Part shown: piece by piece, positions 1 through 11,022 of the stretch | Layout: each line of letters opens with the position of its first letter | Numbering within the stretch: the first letter of the stretch is position 1 | DNA from: Cricetomys ansorgei | Lineage: Eukaryota; Chordata; Mammalia; Rodentia; Nesomyidae | Reading direction: 5' to 3' | Length of the DNA: 64,000 bases | Assembly (NCBI GenBank): GCA_026225945.1 | Contig: JAMJFZ010001770.1 | Span: forward strand, 1,016,001 to 1,080,000 | Translations under genes and position numbers: made by a program | Notes under the pieces: generated by a model | Database searches by the model: none | What the model saw: the letters and a program-made list of their open reading frames with translations, nothing else | What the model was told of the DNA's origin: nothing

Positions 1-1460
1 AACTCACATTGGATTAAAGAGCAAGTATAAGATGAAAGTAAAAATTCTGCAGATTCCTCTGGCATGACTGACTTTGAAGTCTAGGTCAATCAGTTACAGT
101 GGCAGCAATCATTTACATCCAACTAGAAGAGCTTCTCACTTCCAGGTACCCATCAAAGTGTCGGATTCAGTGCTGAGATGCAGCCAGTGGTGTACATCGC
201 AAACACTGTTAATACTTTAGCTTCTAAGTCTCTTTCCCATTAGAAGTTACCTGGGTTCCTTTTAATCCCCCACAAAAAAATCTTTTCATTTGTCTATTCA
301 GTGAATACACAAGTACCGAATCACTGTCATGTGTCAAGAATCAAGACAAGGATATAAAAATAATAAAACACCATTGTCCATCTTACATAGTATACAGCCT
401 AGTGGAGGAGCCACAGAAGAGTGGATACGGTATGGCGTGAGGTACTATGACAGCATCCCCTGTTGGTACTAACGGATCTGGCTGAAGTGAGGTGGAGGTA
501 GGCAATTATCAGATCTAGATCTTAAAAGGCAAGTAAATATTTGCGAGGGAAACAAGTACTATGCACAAAGGAAGAAACTTGGCTATGTTATATCTGTGTG
601 AGGATGGCAAGAAACATATCTACAAGGAGGCAGGGCCTGTTAGGGAAGATGCTCCTTGTATCTAATAAGATATAAGGACATAAAAGCTAAAAGCCTTCCC
701 TAGAAGCGGACCCTTGATTTGTTGGGCTAAACTAGCCTGCATTCTTTCTTAAGTTTTGCAGCAGGCAAAGGGTACAGTGAATGTTCCAACCACTTGGGAG
801 TGACAGTTGAACCCTGAATCTTGAGTGAGTCTGCCTACTTCACAAAGTGCCTGCTTCCTGAGGAGGGCATCTTGAGGGGCAGAACAGAGAGGTGATCAGT
901 CAAATTTGTATTTTAGTAAGGCTACTTTGGCAGTTGTAACTGGATAAGAAATACCTTGGGAATTAATGAGGCATATCTTTGGGTATGTCTGGCAGCTGTT
1001 CTCAGAAAGGCGCTTAACTGGGGAGGGAAGACCCATCCTGAATATAGGTTTTAATATTCTACAGGGTGGGTTCTTGGACTCATTAAAGTGGGATGAAGGA
1101 GAGATGTGAAACACTCACTTCTTGCAGCTTCCTGACTGGAGACAGTGACCTTTGCTCTATACTCCTACTGCTAAGCCTTCCCAAGGATGATGAATCATTT
1201 CCCTTCAAACCCTTAAGTCGGTGCACACCATAGAAATAGCACAGAAATGCACTATAGTAGACCTGGATGGCCTGTTTCTCCAGGGCTTTGCTGATCTTGT
1301 CACACCTATCCATTCACAGACAAAGTCGAATCTGTGACGTGACTGAGCTTGTACATCAGACTGAGGTGAAACAGACTGGACGGATACAAAGCACTTTTTC
1401 TCCAAGAGTCACAAACTTTCTGGGGTTGTCAATAATGCTTAACGTCAACCAGCAACTCAG

Positions 1461-1462
<2 letters not shown>
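1..1462. other. non-coding stretch, nothing recognised
   Basis: Neither strand shows a convincing exon, SINE or LTR. Short open frames near 900-1400 have no protein-like character. It is treated as ordinary intron sequence. Confidence 0.5.

Positions 1463-1506
<44 letters not shown>
1463..1506. repeat. (GA)n microsatellite
   Basis: This is an uninterrupted GA run of 22 units. It generates the alternating R-E and L-S open frames on the two strands, which are artefacts. Confidence 0.98.
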
Positions 1507-1509
<3 letters not shown>

Positions 1510-1588
1510 ACTCTGCTATGTTGTTCAAAGAGGCGCCAGGGAGGCAAGAGTTGTTGCACGTGTGTCTGAACTAAAACTTCAAAAGCAT

Positions 1589-1650
1589 GTGCTAGGGATT
1601 GAACCCAGCTAGGAACTGAACCCAGGAGCTCGCTCAAGCACTCTCCCGTT
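1589..1650 (-). mobile_element. ID-like tRNA-derived SINE fragment
   Basis: The motifs gctagggattgaacccag and caagcactctcccgtt match the reverse complement of the ID/tRNA-Ala-derived SINE (B-box region GGTTCGATCCC and the A-box side). It is degraded and has a partly duplicated B-box segment. Confidence 0.55.
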
Positions 1651-3503
1651 TTCCCAGATTCGGAACTCCTTTTCAAAAAGGAAAACCTCAGTGTTCCTTG
1701 GACACATGGTGATGAGATGAGGCAGGTGGGAAGCTTAGATCGTTCTGATGCTATGAATAGAGGAATTTCACCCAGTAATAAAATCTGCTTTGGATTATGA
1801 TTTTCGTTTATTAGACCAACAGGAACTTTTACTCTAGCAGCCTGTCAAAAGCACAGAGTGAAACTAAACAGTTTGTTTAGTCTAACAATGGATGTTCTCA
1901 GCCAAAACAGGGAGGATCACAATTTTTTTTTTTTAAATTTGATAAAATAATGACTTTACCACAGGATGATATAATTAGAGGAAAAGGAGGCAAATGGCAG
2001 TTGCAACCGAGTAGTGTAGTTCTTCTCTTGTTCTGTGTGACAGAGCACAAGACAAACTCATTCCCAGGCAGTGACAAGGTGTCAGAAGTGACTCTGGTGA
2101 TGAACTTCACAAGGTGTTCCCTTAATTGCTGGTATCTAGAGCACTATTATTGGATTTGTTGACTGAGGAGATAAGCTACACACTCACTTTAAAAACAAGG
2201 GAGAGAAAGTTTACTGGAGACTCATTCACTCGACACCATACAGATCCTTGCCTTCTCTCCATGTAAGGTGCTTCCAGAAATCTGTCCAGCTCAGGTCTCC
2301 ACAGATCACTTAATAGCCTGGCAGCATCACAGCTCTCTATGGTAATAACAGTGTCTTCTTAAACATGTAGATGCTATTTGATTTCCAACCACAATAACCA
2401 TAGGTGCCTTCACTTCAGGAGTGGATTCACAGAACCACCAAGTAGAGTCATTTTTCTTAGCAGTTTTCACACATTATATTCATACAGGCGTGGGCAGTCA
2501 AAACTCATCTTTATTTTCTGATTAGTGCTGTTCAGTTAATCCTCAACCCTCTTACAGTCAGCACTAACAGAGATATAATCTTCTTTCTGAAAGTACAATT
2601 GGCCCCGGACATATCCTGATTTTACCTGTTCAGGTCTCTGGGTATTCAATAAAGCAAGTTCAGCCACTGTGCCGAGAGGCCACACAGAGTTCAAGGTAAC
2701 ACCTCACAGCCATCAGAAGGTTAATTATAATTTCATTTTCAAACACACCGACAGTATGGTTGTTTCAACTCCAAATGACCTTATCTGCTTTTTTTTCGGG
2801 GGGGGGGGTGTCCTACACAGAGTAAATTTCTGTCAGCAAATTGAAAGGCCACTCAGAGTTCACAGTAGCAATTCATATTTTTAACTGGTTACCCAGACCT
2901 AAATCTTCACTTCCACAAATTCCAGAGAGGCCTTAGTAGCTGTGAAGGAAGGAAGGGACAGGAATGAAATTGGAAGGGGTGGGAACAGGAAGGTGACACA
3001 GTAAGAAGACAGCAGCTGACTTCTGTAGCTTCAAGGGGCTCAGTGCCAACGGCTCAAGAGAAGGGCCTGCACTTTTGGGGTGGAGTTTTATAGAAGCGTC
3101 TAGATACTTGAAACATACTAACCAAACCAAAACTGGCTTAGAAGTAGCATTATGCTCCATTCTGAAGTGATTTGAACTGGGGGGGCTTGATTCTGCATGA
3201 ATGGCAGCAAGTGCAATGCTCACTTCTGCTTTCTGTAAAGGGTCAGAAAAGGAAGTCACAGGTTGAGGAGGGACTCTGTGCAAGGAAGGGCTTTTTGTGG
3301 TATCAATGAGGGCAGAGAGCATCAGTGAGAAAAGCCAGCTTGGATATACCCTTGTCATCTTCTTCTGCCTGTACCACCTGTACCACAAGAGAAAGCAGCA
3401 AGTGTTGTAGAAATCTTTTCTAGAAACAACCGATCCATTTTCCTACCTGGAACCCCAAACCCTGAACAAGAGGCCCTGAAAGTTTTGTTCAAGCATGCTT
3501 TCT
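1651..3503. other. non-coding stretch, nothing recognised
   Basis: It contains a T-run near 1922 and a G-run near 2800. A minus-strand open frame of about 150 codons at 2933-3388 shows no family motif and no flanking splice or start context, and is regarded as chance. Confidence 0.5.
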
Positions 3504-3680
3504 GGGGCTGGAGAGATGGGTAGTGTTTAAGAATGCTTACTGATCTTGCAGAGGACTTGAATTCAGTTCCTAGCACTCACGCCAGGTGACGCACACCCAC
3601 TTGTAACTGCAGCTCCATGAGACCAGATGCCCTCAATACACATATATTGATATATACACAAAATCAAAAATAAAAATGTT
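3504..3680 (+). mobile_element. B3 SINE
   Basis: It begins with a tRNA-like head (ggggctggagagatggg), followed by the B-box region around gaattcagttcctagcac and the B3-specific cacttgtaactgcagctcca, and ends in an A-rich tail. The element is of moderate age. Confidence 0.85.
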
Positions 3681-3739
3681 AAAATTCTTTTAAAAAATAC
3701 TTTCTTCATAATTCAACACTCTCTATATGAAAAAAAAAA

Positions 3740-3798
3740 TTTTTTTTGAAGGCAGGGTCTGGTGTAGCTCTGGCAGGTGAGCCACCACAATCAGCCCT
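3740..3798 (-). mobile_element. internally deleted B1 SINE fragment
   Basis: An A/T-run is followed by ggcagggtctggtgtagctc, then directly by aggtgagccaccacaatcag. These are the two ends of a reverse B1, with the middle missing. Confidence 0.6.
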
Positions 3799-4635
3799 TG
3801 CACGAACATCTTAGTCTCCATTTCACAGAGCTTAATTTTTATTTTTATTTAGTTAGTTTCCTCTCCATGTGCTCCCGGTGATTCAGATGCTCATGGTATG
3901 AAACAGGTCATTTTACTCGAACAGAGCCCACTATCACACCGTACCTTGGCTGCAGATCCACACCAATACCATTGTTGGCATGGGGATTTGCCTCAGGTTG
4001 CTTAGAAGTCTTTTCTGGAACTTTGATTACTCTCTGTCTGTGTGCAGTTGCTGTTTTACAGCCCAATCTATCCTGTCAATCCTGTTTGACACTGTTCCAC
4101 ATTCCTTTTGAGGATTCTTTTCTTGTAAGACAAGAGTGTAACAAATCTTTCTCTTTTCAAGCTTGCCTGCAGTTATCCCAACACTGCTTTTTTTTTTTCC
4201 AAAGCAGGGGGGTCATTTTTAGTTGCTGTCTGGTTTACCCCCACATAATGCCCGAATGCTTTGTTGATGTATTATCTACTGATTTAAAATTTCAGTTGCA
4301 GATCCTGTTTTCTTTTCCTGCAACATAATTTTATGAAGAAGCCCACACATAAAACATGGAACCCAAAAGTTGCTGAGATGAATTCGGTCTAAATCATGCA
4401 GAGACCTCTCAGTACAGCATTTCTATCTTTCCTACCCTGGATTTCTACCCCTACTATACAGAGCTCAGCAGGACCACCTGTTTCTGTGTGGCATAGCTTC
4501 AAAGCAAGGTGGGAGCATCTTGTTTAGGTGGACAGAGGGTATCCAGATGTGGCAAGAATGTCCAAACACAGAACTGTACAGATGACTGTGTCTGAACATT
4601 CTTCTACTATGTTATCATCTTGAGACCAGTGGTGC

Positions 4636-4905
4636 TGTGGTTTAAGTGTGAAATGTCCATGACAGGCTCATGTGTTTGAACACTATCCCTCAGCTGGTGG
4701 TGCTGTGAAAAAGGTGGAGCCTGGCTGGCAAAGTCACTAGGAGTGGGCTTTACCTCTGCTTCTCTCTGCTGCCATGTGACACATATCCTCCAGCTTGCAC
4801 CAAGGCTGGGAGCTGAGCTGTATCATCAGCCCCCTCCCCCCATTGAGGACTGAAACGTCTTGAAACTACAAGCCTTTAAGTTTCTGCTATCAGGTATTAA
4901 CTCAG
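4636..4905 (+). mobile_element. MaLR LTR (ORR1/MLT1-like), degraded
   Basis: It starts TGTGGTTTAAGTGTG and continues with the MaLR-typical cagctggtggtgctgtg, gagtgggcttt, ctgctgccatgtga and gaaactacaagcctttaag blocks. These solitary LTRs are non-coding relics of ERVL-related elements. Confidence 0.7.
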
Positions 4906-5019
4906 GGTTAATACAAGTAGACAAGGTGCTTGCTTATCATGGAGAAATCCATGAAGTCCATCCTCAACATTACCTGCATATGTTGGGTAGAGACTACAAA
5001 AGACAAGCACATAGTATCC

Positions 5020-5100
5020 AGGATCTCTTGAGGACAGGAGCTTTGTTCATGTTTCTGCCCTACATACCTAGCTCATATTAAGTGCTCAGTAGACAACTGT
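5020..5100 (+). mobile_element. ancient L2/MIR-type 3' fragment
   Basis: The sequence ttgaggacaggagctttgtt followed by cctagctcatattaagtgctcagtag resembles the conserved 3' end of old CR1-like/MIR elements (a cagtgcctggcacatagtaggtgctca-like ending). Confidence 0.5.
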
Positions 5101-5689
5101 CACGTTAAACTCAACAAATATACTATCTGGACAGGAAAAACTTACTTTGGGCATAGAATTTGTCCTTTAAAGGAGGTAGGGATGAAACCTAAAGGTTACT
5201 TTACACCACTTAGGTTTCTTTTTAGAATTTAGAGTGTTAGGTGAAGAAAAAGAGATAGAAAGGGACTAGGTAGGGACAAGAACCTGGAAAGAGAGGTAAA
5301 GGGAGTAAATCTAACCAAGACAATGTCAAAGGAGTAGCTGGGTCATACTGTGTGCTACAGGTATTTACTGCTGTAAGACTTGAGTGATGCCATTTCTATG
5401 ACTCATATTCTGAAAGCTCAGGGCTTTGTAGCTATATTTTATCACAATTCTACAAAAAACAAGTCTACCATGGTCCAATGTCTTTGCATGGACCAAGGTC
5501 TAAATTTCTCTAATTATTCCAAGTTTTCCCCACTCCTGATTCACCTAGAAACCCCTGGATGAGTATCAAGCCAAGAAAAATAATATAAAGTTTGATGTTC
5601 ATTTTAGGGAGCTTATTCCTTTCCTATCAACAAGCAATCAAATATTTATTACCATCATTTGGGATCCTAAAAAGGGCAAAACATGATGG

Positions 5690-5920
5690 TAGTATTGGGA
5701 GGTGAGCCTGATTGGAGGAAGTGAGTCACTGGGTCTTTGTTTCTCTCTTCCACTATGGCTTCCCTGCTGCTGCTCTGCCTCACCACTGGGATACAGTACT
5801 GGGATCAAATAATCATGGAATTAAACTTCTGAAACTGTGAGTCAAAAATAAACATTTCCAACTTATATGTTATACATTAGGCATTCTTTTATTACACTAA
5901 TGAAGGGATAACTAACCTAA
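5690..5920 (+). mobile_element. MaLR LTR 3' portion
   Basis: The order of blocks gggaggtgagcctgattgga, ctggatcc-like tctttgtttctctcttccac, gaaactgtgagtcaaaaata and ggataactaacctaag matches the 3' two-thirds of a MaLR LTR. Its 5' end cannot be fixed. Confidence 0.65.
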
Positions 5921-6178
5921 GAGAACTAAGAATACAGCAGATAGATTTATGACTAGACTTGATACAGCTCAAGAGAGGATTAGCCAACAGGAAAACTCAT
6001 GTATACAAAATATCTAGACTGAGGCAAATACCTAAATTGAAGCAGAAGGGCAGAATGCATGAGACACAGTGAATAAAGCTAGTATAAATATATATGCCTG
6101 GAATCCCAAGGAGGATTCCAAGAAATTTTAAAGGAACAATAACTACCATTTTTCCTAACAGATCTGGGAGGATTTTTT

Positions 6179-6352
6179 GTTTTGGCTTTTGGTTTTTGGT
6201 TTTTTTGTTCTTTTGAGACAGGGTCTCTCTCTTGTAACTCTGGCTGTCCTGGAATTCACTCGGTAGACTAGGCTGACCTCAAAATCACAGAGATCTGCCT
6301 GCCTCTGCCTCCTGAATGCTGGGATTAAAGGTGTGCACCACCACCACTGGGC
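6179..6352 (-). mobile_element. B1 SINE, full length, with target-site duplication
   Basis: A T-rich tail is followed by gagacagggtctctctcttg, gtaactctggctgtcctgg, gcctgcctctgcctcctgaa and ctgggattaaaggtgtgcac, a reverse B1. Near-identical flanks (atctgggaggatttttt at 6162-6178 and atctgagaggagttttta at 6353-6370) form the target-site duplication. Confidence 0.95.
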
Positions 6353-6383
6353 ATCTGAGAGGAGTTTTTAAGTTCATTTGGAA

Positions 6384-6427
6384 ACACACACACACACAGA
6401 CACACACACACACACATACACACACAC
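6384..6427. repeat. (CA)n microsatellite, interrupted
   Basis: The CA run is broken by one G and one T substitution. It lies just outside the right target duplication of the B1. Confidence 0.95.
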
Positions 6428-6630
6428 CTGGAAGAGATTTATAAGAAGGCACATTAGAATAAAAATTACAAAAATACAAAACCAAGATAGAGAATATTTT
6501 TTAATAACACCTCCAAAGAAGCAGCAGTAAAATTGACATCAGCAATGAAAAGGAATGGCCATTAGAAGCTAATGAAACTGCATCTCTGAAATCCTCAAGG
6601 AAAATAATTGGCAATTTAGAATTCAATACC

Positions 6631-7450
6631 TGTGATGGTTAATACTGATTATCAAATTGACAAATGTATAATCCTCTTGAAGACATGGTCATACCTATGA
6701 GGGAATTTCTAGATTGGACTAACATTAGGTAATAAGACCTGCCTTAAATATAAGCAGCTAGGAGTTGGGACTGAATGAAAAGAAGAAAGCAAGTTGAGCA
6801 AAAGCATTCGTCTCTCTCTGCTCCCGGAGTACAGATGCAATGTGACCAGCTGCTTAAATCCCTGCTGCTGTACCTTTACAGCTACAATGGTGTACCAGTA
6901 TGCTACAATCTTTTACCCTCAATTTAGGGACAAAGAAAGGAAGGATAGAAAGAAATTTTCACTGTTTTTGTAAGCGGCCTTGATATAGAATGAGAGAAAG
7001 GTAGAAATCTTCACAGTCTCTTTTAGGCTCTCCAACCTTTGTTCCTTTAAGAATTAACACACTAATGTCGACAAACCCACCAATGAATGAACCACTAACC
7101 AACATCCACTCCAGCTTTGGGGCTTCAGACTTTTTATATCCTAAGCCAAGATTTCCCATGAACCCATGTAGCTCACAATCTCCAAAACAAGCTACATGTG
7201 CCAGAACGATTGCACCTAACCAAATTATAGCCATCTGCATCAAACATCCCAAATCCAACTCATAAACATCTATCACACCTGGAGTGGGAACACAAACCTA
7301 ATCCAAATGCCATTTTGCATTTTTAAAGAAACAGAAATAACAAGAAAGTATTCTGCTACACAATGGATTGTATCTTCAAACTGCAAGCCAAAAGAAACTT
7401 TTCCTTAAGATGTTTTTATCATACATTTGTCACAGCAGGAAGTCAAATAC
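6631..7450 (+). mobile_element. MT-family MaLR LTR split by a 458-bp insertion
   Basis: The 5' part (6631-6896) starts TGTGATGGTTAATACTG and includes gggactgaatgaaaagaaga, cattcgtctctctctgctcc and gatgcaatgtgaccagctgc, all hallmarks of the MT LTR. The 3' part (about 7362-7450) resumes with gattgtatcttcaaactgca, aagccaaaagaaacttttcc and tgtcacagcaggaagt. The LTR is interrupted exactly at the position where MT has its atggactgtacc motif. Confidence 0.85.
6897..7354 (+). mobile_element. unidentified retroposed-looking insert inside an MT LTR
   Basis: It is flanked by an imperfect duplication of the target (gctacaatggtgtacc at 6881-6896 and gctacacaatggattgtatc at 7355-7374) and ends in an A-rich tail (7322-7352), so it looks like a plus-strand retroposon. 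The body matches no repeat family that I recognise. The minus strand carries a 105-codon open frame (6959-7276) with several Trp, Cys and Gly residues but no known motif. It could be a processed pseudogene fragment of an unrecognised transcript. Confidence 0.6.
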
Positions 7451-7543
7451 CTGGTATAATACTTCAGGAAAATGTCATTTCTTTCATCTTTCAGCCACAA
7501 GGCCATAAAATAGCATTTCAAAGTAAATAAAAATTGAGATAAT

Positions 7544-7598
7544 GCAGCAGCAGCAGCACCACCATCACCACCATCACCACCACCACCATCAACAGCAG
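7544..7598. repeat. CAG/CAC trinucleotide repeat
   Basis: Four to five CAG units pass into CAC/CAT units (caccaccatcaccaccatca). It lies in non-coding DNA. Confidence 0.9.
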
Positions 7599-7710
7599 AC
7601 TACACTAAGAGGAATGTTAAAATGAATGTGAAATGCAGTAAGAAAGAATAAGTATGTTAGTAAATTTACTTATATTCTAAAATAATACTGTTTCATAACA
7701 GTTCCAAATG

Positions 7711-8990
7711 TACAACTCCTAGGAGACAAACTAGGAGAGAATCTAGGACTGCGTTTGGCAATGACGATTTAGATGACATGATCCATGAAAGAAGGAGTTT
7801 ACAAGCAAGATTTCATTGAAACTAAAAATCTGTGCAAGGTCTAGTATACTCAGAAGAATGAAAAAATCAAGCCTTAAATCTGAAGGAAATATTTATGAAT
7901 GCCATATCTGATAAGGGATTGTTATTCAAAATACACAAGGAATGCTTAAACAACCCAACTGAAAAATGGGAGGGACGGACCTTAATATAAATCTCACCAA
8001 AAAAGGGACCTATTTGTCAAATAAGCAGATAGAAAGCTACTCCACGTCATATGACATCAGGAAGATACAAGTTAAAACAAGAACACACTCACACACCTAG
8101 TAGTACCCCTAATCTAAAACAAGCAAATACTGAATGCTATCACGGGCTAGAGCTGCTTGGGAGAAAGACAGATTCCTACAAAACTAAACTTTTCGCCATG
8201 CGATGTGGCAATTATCCTCATTGGTGTTCATCCAGAAAAGCTGAAAATTTAGGCTGGTGCCAGTAGTACATGTCTAAAATCCCAACACTTGGACGGCTGA
8301 GGCAGGAGGTGTGCAAGTTCAAGGCCAGATTGTTCCACACAGAAGAGTTTGTCTTAAAAATGAACACAACAGAAATAAAGAAAAACTCCATATCCACATA
8401 AAACTTGCATATGGGTGTTTACAGAAGCTCTATTTACAACTGTAAAACTTGGAAGCAGCAAAGATGCTCTTCTGCAGATAAATGAGTAAATGTGGTACAT
8501 CCTGACAAAGAATAGCATTCGGCTCATTAAAGAGAAGTGAGCCATTAACCCAAGAAAAGATATGAGAGAAGTGAAGATGCATATTGCTAGATGAAAGAAG
8601 CCACTTTAAAAAGACTACATACTACATGATTAGATCTGTAGGACATTAGGAACTTAGACAAGAAAAATACCCATGGCTTCTACGGTGGGCATGATGCACA
8701 GGCACAGCCAGGGCTTCTGGGGCAATGCAAACAGCATGTAGTACAGGATAATGAGACTGACTATCTGCTTGTTCCAACCATCAGCATGCAACTCCACAAG
8801 TGCTGCCAATGTGTTTTTAGTGCTGAGAGAGTGGGCACAGCTTTCTCATTTGTAAGGGGAGCACCATTCGGGTGGGGATGTGGACAAAAGGGAATGGAGG
8901 ACTATGTCTCTAGCAAGCAGGAAATATATGGGATATCTATCTTCTGTTCATGTTTTCTGTGAATCTTAAACTGCTCTAAACAGATAATAC
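7711..8990 (+). mobile_element. ancient L1 (L1MA-like), ORF2 C-terminal part and 3' end
   Basis: Degraded but collinear ORF2 blocks include actaggagagaatctagg, gccatatctgataaggg, aacaacccaactgaaaaatg and gtggtacatcctgacaaag, followed by the conserved 3' end with gtgaatcttaaactgctcta. Many frameshifts show that it is dead. An old B1 is inserted at about 8252-8380. Confidence 0.8.
8252..8380 (+). mobile_element. old B1-type SINE inserted in the L1
   Basis: It reads ggctggtgccagtagtacat, aaaatcccaacacttggacg, gctgaggcaggaggtgtgca, then an A-rich tail. The divergence and the proto-B1 style sequence suggest an early (PB1/B1F-like) copy. Confidence 0.7.
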
Positions 8991-9152
8991 ATATTTTTTA
9001 AGGTGATGACCTTTACAAAATCCCTAAAAGAAAAATAAACCCTGATAAATGTCAAAGAACAAAGATGGAAATCAGAAAGTACTTAAAGCTGAATGCTATG
9101 GAAAATACGCTATGAAACTATGGCAGTGCCTCAAGAAACTCATGACCCAAGT

Positions 9153-9423
9153 GCGGATGTGGAGGAGAAGAATGAAGATGAAGGAGTCGATATCTGCTCC
9201 TCTAGGTAGGGTTAAAGACAAGATCCTGCTTGTTAAAGTGCTGTTAAAGCAACCACCAACAGCAGATCAGAGGCATCAACAAAGCCAGAAATGGGCCTCT
9301 GAAAAGACAACTACCAACACTGGGGTTACAAAGCAAAAATATCCAAGGCAAGGATTTGAGAGACAGCATTTAACTACCGACCCTAAAAATACTAAAAATA
9401 CACCAGGAAGAAATGAGCGAGTT
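9153..9423 (+). repeat. unidentified dispersed repeat, copy A
   Basis: It shares collinear blocks with 10409-10642: gcggatgtggaggagaag, ggttaaagacaagatcctgct, agcagatcagaggcatcaac and ccaggaagaaatgagcgag. It sits inside an open frame of 139 codons (9049-9468), and both copies can encode an RVKDKIL string. I cannot name the family. Confidence 0.7.
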
Positions 9424-10408
9424 TATACCAAAGGATTAGGAAATCTAGGTAAAGGAGACAAATTCTAAGAAAATGCAATTTACTAAAATGGAAAAACAGA
9501 GTAAGCAGAAGGCTAACTAGTAGGATATACTGAGAGGCTCAAGCCTATAATTAGCAAGTTTATCATAAAAGCTTCCTGGTCACAGCAATTTTATATAAAC
9601 TCCTTCTTAGACACAAAATGAGGAAATCCTTCCCAGTTGTCCCTATTGGAAATGAAAAGCGAATTGCACCCAGCCCTAAAATGCTAATCGCAGAGCAGGA
9701 AGCAAACAGCAGCCAGCAGAAGCCACAAGACTGTGCTGGTGTCTAGACTCATGTTGCACTCTGCTGAAACAGTGGGACAGTGTGCGTGTGCACATGATTG
9801 CCTCACAATCTGACATGTTTTCGTTCTATTCACTGAGGTAGTAAATTTCATGTGACAATTGGACTGGGCCACAGGTTGCCTAGACATCTGGTCTAACATG
9901 ATTCTGGGTGTGTCTGTGTAGGTGCTTCTTGCTGAGTTTGACTTGTTTTATCTGTAACTGTTTGAAGGAGACTTCTCTCCCTAGTTTTGTGGGCCCCGAT
10001 AAGCAGCTGAAGGTCAGAACAGGTCAAATGTCAGCTCCTGTGTGTGAGACATCTTCCCACCTGCTTGCTTTGGGCTTAGATGTTGATTCTTACCTGCCTT
10101 CAGGCTGGAGATGAAACATCAGCTCTCCCTTGCAGGCCAGAATCAAGAATGGAATTGCACAGCTCTGCCCTTCCTGGCAATCTGGTCAGGATAAGCAGGA
10201 CTCACAAGTGAATAGCCTTCAGCTCTCTCTAAGAACTGTGACTGTCAGGCACACATATTACTAAATTTTTGCTTGTTATCAACTATTTGTTACAAGCAGA
10301 ACACATTAAGAGTAGAAAAAATGAAAATCACAAAGATGATAAAAAAATTTTAAGTAAGTTTCCAAGATAACTTTTAACACATCTATAATTATAGATTGGG
10401 ACTCTTAG
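9424..10408. other. stretch between the two unidentified repeat copies
   Basis: No exon or known SINE or LTR is recognised. Short frames near 9684-10114 look like chance. Confidence 0.45.
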
Positions 10409-10642
10409 GCGGATGTAGAAGAGAAGATGATGGAGCTACGTATCCTCTTCAAAGGGTCAAAGACAAGATCCTGCTACTGCTGTTAACACAACTCCTAAGG
10501 GCAGATCAGAAGAATAAACAAAGCCCCAAATTACCAACCACAGGGAAAAAGCACAAAATACCCAGTGTTAGAACTGGAGAGAAAACATGTAATTAAAGAT
10601 TCTCAAATACTAAATATACAATAGGAAGAAATAAGCAAGTTT
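10409..10642 (+). repeat. unidentified dispersed repeat, copy B
   Basis: This second, more diverged and slightly shorter copy lies about 1.25 kb after copy A in the same orientation. It begins gcggatgtagaagagaag, keeps gggtcaaagacaagatcctg and ends ataggaagaaataagcaag. Relative to A it lacks about 30 bases in the middle. Confidence 0.7.
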
Positions 10643-10885
10643 TGAAATACCTTCAGTCTTCTCAAAACTGACAACTGAATGATATTTATATTCAACATGA
10701 CTTTTATTCATTAAAATTGAAATTATTCATATTTATATAATAATTTTAGAGAAATTCTTGCACAAAATATCCTTTATTCTATATTTGAGAAATTAAATTT
10801 GAAAATTATAAAAATTCATTTTTAATATTCACAAATTGAAAACCTCAATCAAGTGGATTTGATTCTGTTGCTTTAATTTTTGGCT

Positions 10886-10946
10886 TATTATTAATATTCA
10901 TCATTATTATTAATATTCGTTATTATTATTATTTAGTATTATTATC
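10886..10946. repeat. (ATT)n-rich simple repeat
   Basis: Imperfect ttattattaatattc and attattattatt units lie directly before a reverse B1 fragment, so it probably grew from that SINE's tail. Confidence 0.85.
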
Positions 10947-10947
10947 A

Positions 10948-11022
10948 AGACAAGCTTGCTATGTAGCCCATGTGGACCTCAAACTTGTGATCTTCTTGCC
11001 TGGTCCTTAGCTCTTTGGATTA
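10948..11022 (-). mobile_element. degraded B1 SINE fragment
   Basis: The blocks caagacaagcttgctatgta, gcccatgtggacctcaaact and tgatcttcttgcctgg match the reverse B1 left part. The right part is missing or too diverged. Confidence 0.6.

Noticed and set aside
2933..3388. 151-codon minus-strand frame
   Set aside because: Ser/Pro/Leu-rich without domain or splice context, and not a Sec15 sequence. A frame of this length is expected by chance in 64 kb.
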